Shown here piece by piece: positions 1-13,088 of a stretch of DNA of 64,000 bases. Location of the stretch: contig NW_003128370.1 of NCBI RefSeq assembly GCF_000003605.2, positions 432,008-496,007 on the forward strand, written 5' to 3'. Within the stretch, counting starts at the first letter, position 1. Every line of letters begins with the position of its first letter. The DNA comes from Saccoglossus kowalevskii (taxonomy: Eukaryota > Hemichordata > Enteropneusta > Harrimaniidae). The notes under the pieces were generated by a model. That model had not been told where the DNA came from, searched no databases, and was given only the letters and a program-made list of their open reading frames with translations. The position numbers were made by a program, and so were the translations under genes.

Positions 1-1066
1 CCTCTCTCAGATTTGTTCATTTCATGATCATATCTTCAATTCTCTAATTGTGGTGACTATTTTTGTCATTTTTGGTAAAAAGTGATATTTTCGACTTCTT
101 GTTAAAAACCGCAAGTCCAATTGCTTTGATATTACATATATAGGTACTACATGTGGACCTCTCTCAGATTTGTTCATTTTGTAATGATATCTTAAATTCT
201 CTAATTTTGGTGAATATTTTTATCATTTTTGGTAAAAAGTGATATTTTCAACTTCTTGTTAAAAACCGCAAGTCCAATTGCTTTGATATTACATATATAG
301 GTACTACACGTGAACCTCTCTCAGTTTTTTTCATTTTGTAATGATATCTTCAATTCTCTAATTTGGGTGAATATTTTTGTCATTTTTGGTAAAAAGTGAT
401 ATTTTCAACTTCTTGTTAAAAACCGCAAGTCCAATTGCTTTGATATTACATATATAGGTACTAAATGTGGACCTCTCTCAGATTTGATTATTTTGTAATG
501 ATATCTTTAATTCTCTAATTTTGGTGAATATTTTTGTCATTTTTGGTAAATAGTGATATTTTCGACTTCTTGTTAAAAACCGCAAGTCCAATTGCTTTGA
601 TATTACATATATGGGTACTACATGTGGATCTCGCTCAGATTTGTTCATTTTGTAATGATATCTTTAGTTCTCTAATTTTGGTGAATATTTTTGTCATTTT
701 TGGTAAAAAGTGATATTTTCGACTTCTTGTTAAAAACCGCAAGTTCAATTGCTTTGATATTATTACATATATAGGTACTACATGTGGACCTCTCTCAGAT
801 TTGTTCATTTTGTAATAATATCTTTAATTATCTACAGTAATTTTGGTGAATATTTTGGTCATTTTTGGAAACAATTATATTTTCTTCTTGTTAAAAACCA
901 CAATCATGTATGGTAAAAAATGATATTTTTGAATTTTTTTTGAAAACAGCAAGTATCATTGAATTGATACTATTCATATTGTTCATTTTCTAATGATATC
1001 TTCTGTTTTATAATTGAAATGTGCATTGCAAACAGCGGAGCTATCTCAGCCGAGAGGCTGCTTGTT
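1..1066 (+). repeat. 157-bp tandem repeat block with 3' hairpin tail (Helentron/HINE-like)
   Basis: A unit beginning CCTCTCTCAGATTTGTTC recurs at 1, 158, 315, 472, 629 and 789, a period of 157 bp (once 160), with high identity; the last unit is degenerate. The block ends with a tail containing CAGCC-GAGA-GGCTG at 1047-1060 followed by CTTGTTG. The same core and tail occur at 22298-22756 with a different loop, CAGCC-AACA-GGCTG. A tandem core plus a short 3' hairpin close to the end fits non-autonomous Helitron/Helentron elements, or the bivalve 'pearl' type. The left end is cut by the window edge. Confidence 0.7.
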
Positions 1067-1075
1067 GGATTAAAC

Positions 1076-2039
1076 TATACTGAAACGTTACTGGGAAACG
1101 GTTTGCATTGTTTTTAGTGTCGACGAAGCCTTTCCGATGTAAATGATTCCCTCTTAACGGCGTCACAATTTAGCGTTTTCGACGTACAATTATATAATAT
1201 CAACATCATAACAACTAATGTACGTCGATTTCAATTATACCCACGTTAAAATCGCACTCTGTCGCTTGAAGTGCTACAGCCCTCACGACACAAGGCATTA
1301 ATTTTCCATAAGTTTACGTAAAAAACGTAACAATATAAAAGTTATTTTTTGTTTTACAGACACGTCCGTGGACACGATAATTTGTCGCGATAAACACGTA
1401 AAAATTCAATTTATAGTAGAAAAAATGTTGAAAATGAATTACGAATGTGTGGACATCGGGGTCGTACGTGAACTGTGTGCAATATATTGTTGAGTGATAT
1501 ACAACCGTAGTTTGAGAACAGTTTCAACTGACACGTAATTATAACGTACAATCGTGTTGTGATATTTCATCACACAAACCTAGACCTAATACGCAGATGG
1601 ATGTCAAGGTCTCGTTGAGGGCGAGAAAGATGTATTTTCCCCTCAAATAGTGTTACATTCCCTCCCATCATCGCGTTCTTCACTGCCCTCACTTGTGTAA
1701 CAATGGTAATTGGTGTAACCATAGTAATTGTAATTGACGGAAGAGATTGGAACTCTATCTGAAGGCCAAAACAAGTCTCGTGGCGAGACCAACTTGCAAA
1801 ATATTGGTGGCTTCCTTGACCCGAGCTTTTAAAATATGTATATGTAGAGTAATTGACGAAAGGCGAGTTAATAATAAATAGCATAGCAACAGATTTTGAA
1901 GATTTCACTGGTTGCTAATCGAAGTACAAAGGGACATGGCAATTTCTAGTCTGTTTTAATCAAATGAGCTCTAATGACATACAATGCTAGGGTGTTCATA
2001 TTACGCATATGGAAACAACACCTAGACTGTTAGGAACTG
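1076..2039. other. Unassigned non-coding stretch
   Basis: No exon, RNA gene or clear repeat is seen. A 112-codon open frame on the minus strand (1570-1908) has no recognisable domain and no convincing splice context. If the TGF-beta-like gene at 10.8 kb continues leftwards, this may be one of its introns. Confidence 0.4.
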
Positions 2040-2119
2040 TTTTGGTCGCCCGAAAAATGCTCATGAGTATATGCCATATTATATGACTCATTACCATATG
2101 GTTTCTCATTTACATATTA

Positions 2120-2395
2120 AAACAAAAAAAATCTATGTTATCCATACCTCGAAGTTCGGTTAACTGTTATTTCAAGTTCGAGTTACCTAATATGGACGTT
2201 CAACAAAAACCAAAATATATGTTGCCCGTAACTCGAAGTTTAATTGAACATCGAGTTACAATTTGGGCGTGGTTTCGCAAAAGTAGGCGTGGCTTCTGAA
2301 ATATAATCGTGTTAATTTTTGTATCTCGATGTATTCGTAACTCGATCTTCGTAACTCAATGTCCGTAACTCGAACAGTTCAACATCTCATTGAAA
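2120..2395. repeat. Dispersed repeat (first copy) with a short run of 14-bp units
   Basis: This segment shares a body with 33300-33510: TGTTGCCCGTAACTCGAAG here and TGTTGCCTGTAACTCAAAG there, then a GAGTTA-CAATTTGGGCGTGG block. It ends in a few degenerate copies of a GTAACTCGATGTTC-like unit. The second locus has the same unit expanded to about twenty copies. The family is not recognised. Confidence 0.6.
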
Positions 2396-2452
2396 GTACA
2401 AAATGGAGCTTCTGCCGACAAGGTGTCAGTATAGAGCTTTCATATTGACGCC

Positions 2453-2528
2453 AATCGTTATCACCAGATCTGGAGACATCGTTATCACCAGATCTGGCGC
2501 AATCGTTATCACCAGATCTGGAGACATC
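2453..2528. repeat. Three tandem 24-bp units carrying the palindrome CCAGATCTGG
   Basis: ATCGTTATCACCAGATCTGG is repeated three times at exactly 24-bp spacing; the linker is GAGAC, then GCGCA, then GAGAC. Each unit contains the perfect 10-bp palindrome CCAGATCTGG. Function is unknown. Confidence 0.85.
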
Positions 2529-5500
2529 GACTAAAAGTTAAAATCCTGTATTATATATAAAGGTCATGCAATTATTGTATAATTGATGTTGTTAACATTT
2601 AGATGTTTCTAGATATTATTTTAAAATTGGTGTAGAATTGTTTGCGCTAGCCACGAGTGCAAAATTGTATCTTGTGGGAAAAAATCGGGATTAGACGGAG
2701 TTTGGAGTAGGTTAGCGCTCTGTGTGTAGCAAAGGCTAGTTCGGTTTCAGCATTGTTTGGAGCTCGGTAAACTGTTTTTGCCTCAATGCCTAACAGAATC
2801 GTAACTTCAATGATTTCATCATATACTTTATTTGAAATTAGCAACATCTTGAATTAGCGAATTTAATGATTAGCTAAATTAACTAAAACAACATGCTAGT
2901 TATCGTATTAGGCCAGTGCCATGAAAACAAAATGGCGGCGCATCACATCGCTTACATCAACGCCATTATTTTCCGAAAACAGGGTAAATTTTCTAAACTC
3001 GGCATGTTTTACTATACTTAATTAACCAACAACGCGTTTAGTTTTTCCGGCAAGCTTCCGCGTAAAATGACTGGGACGTATTTGTTGAAATATGTTCTTG
3101 CCCGAAGCAGAAGAGCGGCATGACTTCTTGTCCGCTCATCAGGAGAATCAGCACGACTATGCTAATATTTGAGTTACAACAAAGTAGCGATATTACCCAA
3201 GGCTGTAAATGTAGAACTATCTTGCTGGGTATGTAATGATCCCGGTTCATCCATAACAAGAAGTGTGGTCAGACTGACGTCGGACTCCAAGCGAGAACCT
3301 AAATTCATGCTGTTTCTTTCTCCACTGAAAGCAACGTACGGAAGAAGAAACGAAAACATTCGCGAGTAATTATTGTAGAGCATACTATATTGTCACACGG
3401 GAACACCTAAAGAGTTTCATCGAAAAACGGTCACCATTAAGAACCTTGTCGTCTGCGCTGTGAAATAAAACATTTGCATAACAAATAACCCACTGCGCAT
3501 GCGGTGGAAATGATTATACATTCGTATTTATTATAGATTTTTGTGTGCGAACCCACAAACATTGTACGCACAGCTGATGAATTCATCGACATTTCTCCCC
3601 TGTTTTTGTATTCTTTTGGCAATTCTGTTTTTGAGCTATGAATGCCAATCAAGCGACAGAGCATGACGAAATTACCTGTGATTACTGTGTGTTGAGAGGG
3701 TCTAAAAGAACCGTAATTGTAACCACCCAGGAGAGTCTACTTTTCTGGCCATAATTCACTGTATTTAGGTAATTACTGTCGATGTGACTTTTACAGAACA
3801 CGGCTCCACAAAACGACTGAATGGATGGTGAGACAAACAACTCCAAATAGAGTAGATGGATATTCGCTTTTGATAATAGACATTGTGAATGTATGGAATT
3901 AATGATGACGTATTTAAGCGATTTATCACTGATTTATTTAACTTGCGCGTGAATAGGAAAGTTGTTCAAACGCGTTGTGCTTGATACACTCCGTCCACAG
4001 TGCGTTCTTCTTTTGACGAACCAATATTCACTCTGACTATGTAACCAGATAGAAAATCTCTCACTTGAAATACAATTACGGAGAGCTTGTGCGTGTTTCA
4101 ACAATGCTCCCGCCGAAATGATACAGATCCAATATTTTGAAGTTTATATATACAGCATGTTTGTTGTGCTTTTGTAAAACATCGTATAATTATATATTTA
4201 CAATGCGTATAAACTACATATATATTTTCATTTGGCGCTGTAATCTCAGTAATACAAAAGTCTAGTGAGTACGCGTGGGTCCGAGCTTGCAAGTTACTAA
4301 AAATAAAGGAAACTTCACTACAATTTAAGTGTATATGTATATCAATATAGAGAACTTGAAAAAGTAAGGTTAATTTACATTATGTACACGACATGACATT
4401 TGTGTGAATATTGATCATGCAAGTACAACGAGCCGGGTACTTCTGCTCCTATAACACCTAAATGATTAACAGGAACGTGTTGTTACATTTTAATTGCAGT
4501 TGTTGAATGTTTGAATGACATAGATTGCTCGGGCTCCATGACAGAACTATTTTGGTACACATCTCTTAGCGTGGGGCATAGTACACACTCTGCTTTAAAA
4601 CACCTCTAATCATATAGGCAGTGTATTTATAGCGAAATGCTCGTCGTGCAGCACGCCGCAGATTTTCGGGTTATACACGTTTAGTATACGTCGCTTTGGA
4701 ATCGTATCGAAAACGACACAGTTCGCATTCCATAAACGTGAAGCCTGGCAATCTCTACCTGTGAGATGCTTTTTGCATTAAATTGAACATCTTATGACGG
4801 TTCCTAACTTTAATTTCCTTTTAATAAATCTACTTTTAACCGGCCTTGAATTGTACAGTAATAATGGACCACCTGCGCCTCGCATCCCGTTACGAGACGC
4901 ACAATAATAAATCAGAAACACTACGTTGCGGTGTTTGTTTTTATCGCATTTAGAATACGCAAGAAGTTACAACTGGTTTCCCGGCCGGACTATCGAAAAT
5001 AGGGCACTGCCAACTATGTCCGTCGGTTGTAAAGCGTTTACGTAAACACAGATCTTACGTATGATAACTTCAAAGTGACATATACACTAAGACGAGCGAT
5101 GTCACTTTCCGTGCGCTGGTGTGGCTCGCAAACAACATAAAACTGCTGTCCGTATAGGGAGTCATGTCAGCGATTTTACATGACAGCGATATTGGTACTA
5201 GTGGCGATATGCGAGGGGAGGACAAATACACAGAAAAAATAACATAGAGGTGAACTGTAGTTGTGATATTACAGATGGATGTAAAATTAATAAGCCATTC
5301 ATCCAATCTATTAAGTCAATCTCGGACAGCAATACAGATATTGCTTTTGTTTTGTGTTCAAGTTTATTTATCACTTGTTTGAAAATGCGCACAAGCTTTG
5401 AAATCAATTTCAGTTGAAAGTTTAAATGATTTTGAGTACACGTAAGTAACATAAAAAATGCTGAAACAAATCCTCGAAGTTATCAATATTTAATGTGTAT

Positions 5501-5570
5501 CATAAAGTAAACGATTGTTGGTATATTATATACATCTACTTTACGTGGTATGTAACCGCTTCACGTGATC
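2529..5570. other. Unassigned stretch with one dispersed repeat fragment
   Basis: No exon or RNA gene is recognised. At 2828-2912 a fragment containing TAGCTAAATTAACTAAAA and AACATGCTA matches 5920-5985 and the inner part of the element at 19280-19459. The remainder shows no strong repeat. Confidence 0.4.
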
Positions 5571-5589
5571 AAAGCTATGATGTTATCAT

Positions 5590-5672
5590 GGCGTGGCGTG
5601 CGTCCGAATTCCGCGCAAACGGGGCATGGCAGTTCATACCAAATGAGAGAGACGCGGCGCGACGCCAGTACT
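5590..5672. mobile_element. Diverged relative of the adjacent MITE
   Basis: GCGTCCGAATTCCGCGCAAAC followed by GACGCGGCGCGACG parallels the inner sequence of the neighbouring element at 5696-5820 (GTTCGAATTTCATGTAAAC and GACGCGGCGCGATGACC). Its ends are unclear, so this is a tentative degenerate copy. Confidence 0.3.
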
Positions 5673-5695
5673 ACTGGCAATGTCTGTCTTAATTA

Positions 5696-5820
5696 AGGGC
5701 GGTGGTCGTCGCGCAGCGCGTGTTCGAATTTCATGTAAACAAACAATGCAATTTACACGCGTTGTGTACGTTGCCATGAGTCCCATATCGAACAGGACGC
5801 GGCGCGATGACCACCACCCT
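5696..5820. mobile_element. 125-bp MITE (family 1) with TTA target duplication
   Basis: The ends are inverted: AGGGCGGTGGTCGTCGCGC at the left and the reverse complement AGGGTGGTGGTCATCGCGC at the right. The element is flanked by TTA on both sides (5693-5695 and 5821-5823). A 3-bp TWA duplication fits PIF/Harbinger-type non-autonomous elements. A second copy lies at 41057-41172. Confidence 0.7.
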
Positions 5821-5919
5821 TTAATAAGGTAAAATACATTGAAATAGCTTCATGCCATTTCTAAGAATTTGTATCTGTGCATTATTTAACAGAATCTCGA
5901 TTACAATATAGTGCCATTA

Positions 5920-5985
5920 GCGATTAGCCATCTCGTATTAGTAAAACCACAAATTAGCTAAATTAACTAAAATAGCATGCTAGCT
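5920..5985. repeat. Fragment of a dispersed repeat
   Basis: TTAGCTAAATTAACTAAAAT and AGCATGCTAG are shared with 2828-2912 and with the element at 19280-19459. This is probably a truncated end of that inverted-repeat family. Confidence 0.5.
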
Positions 5986-6355
5986 GCAGTATCAAATGAA
6001 GTGGTGTCGGTTGCTGCTTTAGTCCTGAAAGGGTGATTTTAGTTGTTTTTACGCAAACAGAATTACTGTGATTTGACGTAAAGTTAAAACGTCTGTGGAT
6101 AATCTGAGGACACAGACTACTAAATTAGTAAGTTGGCTATGAAAATCCATCTATGTATAAAATATTTGTATAATCTATTATTATATGTTCTACCCTATTT
6201 TGGCAATACCCCCGTAATTTCAGAAATACCTGTTTACACGTCTGATTACATTCTTGAAAATGTTTATGATAATTTTTCTAATACTTTCGATAAAGGCACT
6301 GTAGTATTTGGTTCTTCGTTTTTATTGTATATAATCTCTTTGTATATAATCTCTT

Positions 6356-6725
<370 letters not shown>

Positions 6726-6730
6726 TCAAG

Positions 6731-9700
6731 CTGAGGAATACTAATATGTTTGACATTATTTGTTTGTTTGTTATTAGTTTCAGCATGTATCTACTAGTAT
6801 GTTCACGACCGAAACGCGTGTTTGTGCAAAGAAGCAACTGACGTGGTCAAAGTTCAAGTTACTTATATGGCAGTCAGCAATCCTTAGCTTCCCAACGTCC
6901 AATAATAGAATTGTACACGCGATTTTATCCTCTGGGGGATATGGTAAATTTGCAGCTGATCTTAAACTTGCAATTGTACTAGAATTATGTAACGGTCCGA
7001 ACGAAGATCAAGCACGCATCTTTCCCCTCACGTCTACATTTCAAAGAAACCATAATTTGATAATAAACTTGACAGACGCGTTTTCCTAAAATCCTAAAAC
7101 TAGAAAACAACGTACGGTGTGCGTACGCGGCAATGTTGTAAGGGAAGTATCTAATCAACTCCACATTGTACCACAAGTCATTCATTCAATTTAATACACA
7201 ATCCGGTTTAAAAGTTTCAGGAAACCAACCCTAAATACAGTGTGCTTTCAATTCATTTGCAATGTATTGACAGAAACAAGAAATACCGCAAATCCAGGGC
7301 GACCGGAGCCAATGTGTCAGCGCGAAACAAAGAACATATGTGATCACTGTCTTCCCTGCAGAGAATGGGCTTCAAGATTCCAACCAGCATAGTTTGCGTA
7401 GGCCTGCGACGCAACTATTTGGACATCAAGCTTCCAGTGTTTACATGAACATCTAGGCTCGGGTCTGCCCTACAAAACATACCACTTCCGTCGAACGACA
7501 AATCCCACGAGTCTTTCAGGTTGAACCTTCAATTTGACGGGCCGTGCATCGAGGGACGGGCGGCGATGAAAGATGTCGTTTTCATGCACATGCATATCTT
7601 TTATCCCGAACCCATTTTGTTCACGCCACGATCTCTGTTTCGGATTGTACGCCGTAATTCTCTCAGATCAATTTATACACCCCCCTGACACCGTAGGAAT
7701 TTTCATGAGGAAAATAAAAACTTTTCCCGATTTAGCACGATATCCTGCCTGGTGTCCAGATGCGGGCATTTCAACCCGAAGTTGTTTATCATGCCAGTAT
7801 TTACCCTACGTCACGTTCTGCGGAAAGCCAGTCGACAGAGCAACACGCCTTTTCAAAATACATTGGCAAACTGTCGCTTCAAACTTTTGGCGATGAGCTG
7901 ATACTTTCGGTGCCAAACCACACTAGTATTAAGAATGGGTAGCTGAAGTATTTTCAATCAAACGCGACGCAAACTTGGGGCAGCGCAAAAGATACAGAAA
8001 TTTGCGCTAGGGTATGTCAAAGATCAGGCACACTTAGACTTAGCATGGTAGATCACATTGCAAACATTGTGTACAAGTAACTCTATGCCTTTCACCCGAC
8101 TCTTATATTAAACTGTGAAATACACTGAACTCCAATTGGAACATTTGAGATGACTGAACACTATATTATAGGCTAGTCGCTCAGCTATAATGAACACCAA
8201 CTAAAATCACCATCACACCCATAGCCGGGTGTTTCCCGAATTAAAAATATTTGTTATATGCTTTCACACTTAATCTCACTCACTTTCGATAATATCAGGT
8301 ATATAAACTAATTTGTTCTTCATTAGTTGGGTTCACCACCGTCCCCAAGAGCAAGTCAGCGTTCATGCTTCAACGGAGGGTTTATCCAAATACTGGAACT
8401 CCACAACCAAAAATCATTGACCATGTCCAAGCAACCAATTTTCACAGTACAATTGACAGTGATTCGGAGAACTATTAACGCAAATGTTGGACCAATGACA
8501 ACCTTCTTTTTTAAATTGCCGATATACAGAGGTGGCAATTATCTATTTGGGTGGGTTGGTTTTGTTGTTGGTTGAACATACAACATCATTTCCGCAAACG
8601 CAAAGAAATAGCGATCATTATCAGTTAAAACGACGAGGGTGGTATATCGACTGAAGACTCAATATTAGCCTACTTGCGGTATTCTAAAGTAATCGTGTTT
8701 TCCTTTCAATATTTTGATTCTATGTGTACAAGACGCAGTCAGAGTTACAGGTTAAAATGGACGTCGTTCAAGTACACGGTAGTTAATTTTAAATGACAGA
8801 GAAAAGACTTTTGTTTGAGCGAAGCTCAAGTTTTTCAAGTGGGACAATTGCATTATTGATGTTGATAACTTGTACCGTCTATTCGATTAACAAATAAAAT
8901 GTTTCTATCCCCACCAACGTATGCGTGCAGCAAAAATTACCCGGTTTAAATCACAATGTGTGACTGAGTGTGTTCCCGGGACCTGACCAAACACGGTGCT
9001 TAAAATCGACTGTTCCTCCTCAGCATGTGCAAGCAACACGTCACACTGCAATAAGAGGGGTGAGGAGGTAAATAGGCAATCCAAACAATAAACTGAAACA
9101 TCACCATGTTTACATTTCAACAAAACAAACAAAGCGGTTTCGCAACTTCTCAAGATAAAAAGTGTCCTTTTATTAGTCTGTCCCACAAGTGGATTTTTCC
9201 CTTCAATAACCCCGACAACAACATAAAAATATCACACTGCGGGTTCTACTCAGAATTTATCGCTGTTATGTGGCCTTTGTATACGCGATTAGGATTGCAT
9301 ATGTGGGAACCGTTTACGGATATAAAAGACTGTCTTCTTGGGACAAAGTAAAGAGAATGTACGCTGTGGTAAACGGAGGTACATGCAGAGTTTTGGTTGT
9401 AAGTATACAATGCCGTTGTTCATATTATCTAAAGGGGAATCCTTCAGTGACTTGCATCGCTATTCAGCACAAGTATATATACAGGGTGAAGTAGGATAAA
9501 TTATATGATTAGATATTTTGTTTTAGACGGAAACACATCATGGTTATACTTACACAGATATTGCGTAATACTATGTAGCAATCATACAAATTAATTAACT
9601 ACTATAGCGTCATTCAGTTATGAATCTATTAGAAGCCCGAGAGTTCGACCCGCAGCGTTATTGTAGATGTATATAAGCTAGTATGTCGTATTTTCTGATA

Positions 9701-10814
9701 TGTTGGCTTACGAACTGTCACCTTCATTATGCGACAAATAAGGTAGATAATATGATGGCCGAGTGTGGAAACGGGATTGAGTCCGCCGTGATATTGTCGT
9801 GTAATCAGGTGAATTGTCCCACACTGGCAATTGACCCTTTAAAAATGAATCAGTCGTATATTTTGTAATATTTTGTGCTATGCGATGTTCCGGACAATGA
9901 ATGTCACTATTGTATCTCCTGAGTTTTTCTGCATTTTACAAGTGCGAGTTAACTCGAATTGTCTCGTTCAATTTGTTTAAGGTTTCTTCCGACTAATCCT
10001 CTGTACGATTTTCATACGAGTATATTATAGTGTAGTAATCGGTCATACAGCGAAGATCATTTCTAGGGGAGCGTTGTTTGCCAGTGTAGTCAGTGATTGT
10101 TACTATAAACCGCACAGAACTGGTTTATGCAATCGCGATCACGATTGTTTCATGTAAAAACAAAATTAGCAAACATGAATCTTTCATATACTCATTCCTT
10201 ACTGAATCGCATAGGAGTTCACCGTGTAATATGTCTCACGGATTTGTTCATATAATCGGTCCTACAGGATTACATAGGACTGCTTCATGCGACTGGCCCT
10301 ATATGAACACATAGGACTGCTCCATGTAATCGGTTCTACAGTCTATATTGTCCCATTTAACAGGCCATAACAGATTAGTTCAGCACGTTGTACTAATGGA
10401 TCGATCAATTATATCCCTTACCCATCGGAAGGGGCATATATTCTAGGCTATGTTGACATTAAACGTTTGTAAAGGGCGTTTTTCTTGTATAGAAAAACAC
10501 TTAGAGCCAAAACGCGTAGAAGTTAGTGACCCAGCTTTGTATTATGGCATGTCTATTATATAAAGACAGCTCCGTCATGTTTGGTATGGAATACATCTCA
10601 TGGAAGATATATTGTCGTATAATGCTGTGATTTAAAGAAAACGCACGTATGTGTATACTAGTTCGGGTATAGTTTGTTACAAGGATACGCAGCATTTACC
10701 ACCAAGAAGTAGCGATGTCTTGAGCAGATAGCTTCGAGCAGGCATTATCCGCTCTGCCGGACATGAAAACAAATATAAGAATTAGCAGCTACGAGTTAAG
10801 AGGGAAAATTAGAT
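6731..10814. other. Unassigned stretch, probably intron of the TGF-beta-like gene
   Basis: Several open frames of 60-107 codons exist on both strands (for example 7573-7896 plus, 8905-9186 minus), but none shows a known domain. In particular I found no cysteine-knot C-terminus on the minus strand. Two short similar segments occur around 10270-10340 (CATAGGACTGCTTCATG and CATAGGACTGCTCCATG). The stretch lies 3' of the exon at 10821-11103. Confidence 0.4.
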
Positions 10815-10820
10815 GCTTAC

Positions 10821-11103
10821 CCAGCTTAGCCCGAACTGTACGAATCGTGTTCCACTTTTTTGCATCGTCGCTCCATTCTCTCGCTCGCGATAAATGCTCC
10901 AACAAGTGCACCATGTGTCGAGGCGGTCTGTCGGCAAAATTAGCCTTATCGTCCAACTCGTATTCCGGCAGTCTGAGAAGCTGTTTCAATGTTTCCTGCA
11001 AGGCGACAACTTTGTCTCCATCTAACCGATGTGTCTGACAAGTAGTCGCCCAGAAGATTAAAACACACAGCGATGCGACGCGAATGGCAGTTGTCGTCTT
11101 CAT
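10821..11103 (-). CDS. First coding exon of a TGF-beta family ligand (BMP3/GDF10- or ADMP-like), partial gene
   Basis: The exon encodes 94 residues and ends at a good donor (G|GTAAGC, donor at 10820-10815), leaving a phase-1 intron. I start at the methionine of MKTTTAIRVASLC because a classic signal peptide follows (charged start, hydrophobic VASLCVLIFWATTC, then a polar stretch); an in-frame upstream Met at 11148 would bury the signal. After it come an amphipathic helix (VVALQETLKQLLRLPEYEL), then PPRHMVHLLEHL and NTIRTVRAKL. This order, PP-x-x-M-x-x-L followed by NT-V/I-R-S/T, is the start of BMP-type prodomains, for example the EHMLRLY and GNTVRSFRA segments that I recall from BMP3. The ligand would be secreted and signal through serine/threonine kinase receptors. 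The mature cysteine-knot domain is not in the window and must lie further left. Family membership is moderately sure; BMP3 over ADMP rests largely on the CFAP299 neighbour. Confidence 0.55.
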
Positions 11104-12997
11104 TTTCAAAGTTAAATCCCTCACTGGTTTGTCAAACGCAAAAACCAATCGTTCACATGAGAAGACTCATGTATTGATGGTACCCTACTCTTAACACTGA
11201 TCCTGTAATTGGTGCCCTGCGAGGCTTTTCTCAACTCAATTCACACACAAATTCGCGGCTGAACTTTGACAGTGCCAATTAACTCGTCAAATCGGGTCAG
11301 AACTCCAGCAAGTTTGAGATATAGTCGGACGTCTTCTAACTATCCTCTGGCGCGAAAATCCTGTTTCCAACGGCGCGTAAAAGTTACAGTAACAAACAGC
11401 GATTCGGAGTCGGTGATATATGACAAGGGTCTGTAGCGATGCTATGAGTAAGAATAACACGCCTCCAGATGACTACGTATGACTCCGCCTCAAAAAACAC
11501 TTAAGAGCTAAGGGCACTTAGCGTTTGGGTTATACCACTTTACTGAAAGGGGGTATCATAATGTATGATAGCGCCAATAGTTCATCAAACAACACAACTT
11601 TATCTGACCCAAATTTGGTAGAATTTAGATTCTAACATCAGAAAAAAACAAACTGGTGACATACTGGGACAAAGTGGATCAAGAAAAAGTAATTTACTTT
11701 TTTTTAATCTGTTTTAAATTGAATACCACATTGTGTGAATATATCATAAAATTACCGTACTGTAGCTCAGTTGCCACGATGCGATTACAGCAGAACCTAA
11801 AATTGGTGAGAGGGTGATGGCGAACTTACTGCAAAAGGGGGTATCCCCGTCGCATCACTATTTACAAAACACGAATTCACGATGAATGTGTGATTAACGT
11901 TTCCTAGTTTACACACTATAAGTGTAATTAAGGCAAGCAGAGAGCATGGCAAAATGTGCCTAAGTACACGTCGTAAAGTCTGGTATGGTCATTTGAGAGC
12001 CTTTCCCTACATGCAATGTCAGTTTAGTTTACTGTCAAAATGAGCAGTGTAATTCAATGACATCTCACTGGCGGTCAACTTTAACGATTTAAGTTGGCGC
12101 ATGCGTCGTGGTGGCACTATTTCATGTTCCTTGTGAGGCCGGTGATATGTTACTTATAGTGTTTGAGAAGTAGCAGTCTGTTGATGTTCACATCACCACA
12201 TGATGGAAATTTCATCGAATTGATGTTGCAATAGAAAAGGACTGCACAATAAAAATGTCTTCCTTTGTGAATATATATTTTTGTTTTCGCTTTAATTATT
12301 CATCCTGAAATGGGTACCAAACCACATACTAGTAACTGAGTATGTGGATTGCAAGGTTTGACACACACTTGTGAGCGTATAGGAGATTGTTTCTGGAATT
12401 GGTGTCTCCAAGTGGCACTTAAAACAAGTTTAAGCGCCAGCGTGGAAGGTTTTGGAGTTTACAACATTAATTGGGAGAAAAAGCCTAGAGGTCACTTGAC
12501 CCTGTGTGAAATCGGACAAGGGGTTTACATTATAATAAATACATGGGTTGAACAAAACACCCGGTGTAACTTGTAACGTTGATGACAGTTAGTAGAGACG
12601 ACGTTCTGACAATTAATATAATACGGGTGGCAGCTCATTTTTACTGAGATGAAAAGCATATATACTAACTAGAGAAAATGTCTCTATGAAAACAACAACA
12701 CCGCATACAGAGAAGCGTATCGCTAAATTTGATGGATGGATGTCCATATCTGAAAACGGTCGACAATTATAATCATCGTATTCGACATGTACTGCTTTTT
12801 GTCAATTTCCTCGTATTTATTTACTTCATGCAACACTTGAGCAAATTAGGATCACACTGGTACTAAATAAACACATATGAGACAAATAGTAGGACGTTCA
12901 ATGCTACGCATAAGAAAACAGCACCTATAGATAGACAACATATTTATTTACACATTATTATCATAAATATATGTTTCGTTACATGACGTCACCATGC

Positions 12998-12998
<1 letters not shown>
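11104..12998. other. Upstream region of the TGF-beta-like gene
   Basis: This interval presumably contains the promoter and 5' leader of the minus-strand gene. No exon or RNA gene is recognised. A perfect 8-bp inverted repeat (CCACATAC and GTATGTGG) lies near 12320-12345. Confidence 0.35.

Positions 12999-13087
<89 letters not shown>
12999..13087. repeat. (ATT)n microsatellite
   Basis: About 30 uninterrupted ATT units. The leucine and isoleucine runs that appear in open frames here come from the trinucleotide period and are not proteins. Confidence 0.97.

Positions 13088-13088
<1 letters not shown>

Noticed and set aside
1570-1908. 112-codon minus-strand frame as a further exon of the TGF-beta-like gene
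   Set aside because: No cysteine pattern or prodomain similarity and no matching splice acceptor.
7573-7896. 107-codon plus-strand frame as a gene
   Set aside because: No recognisable domain, splice context or repeat of known coding type.
8905-9186. Cysteine-containing minus-strand frame as a TGF-beta mature domain
   Set aside because: The cysteines do not follow the CxxxC / CxC spacing of the family.
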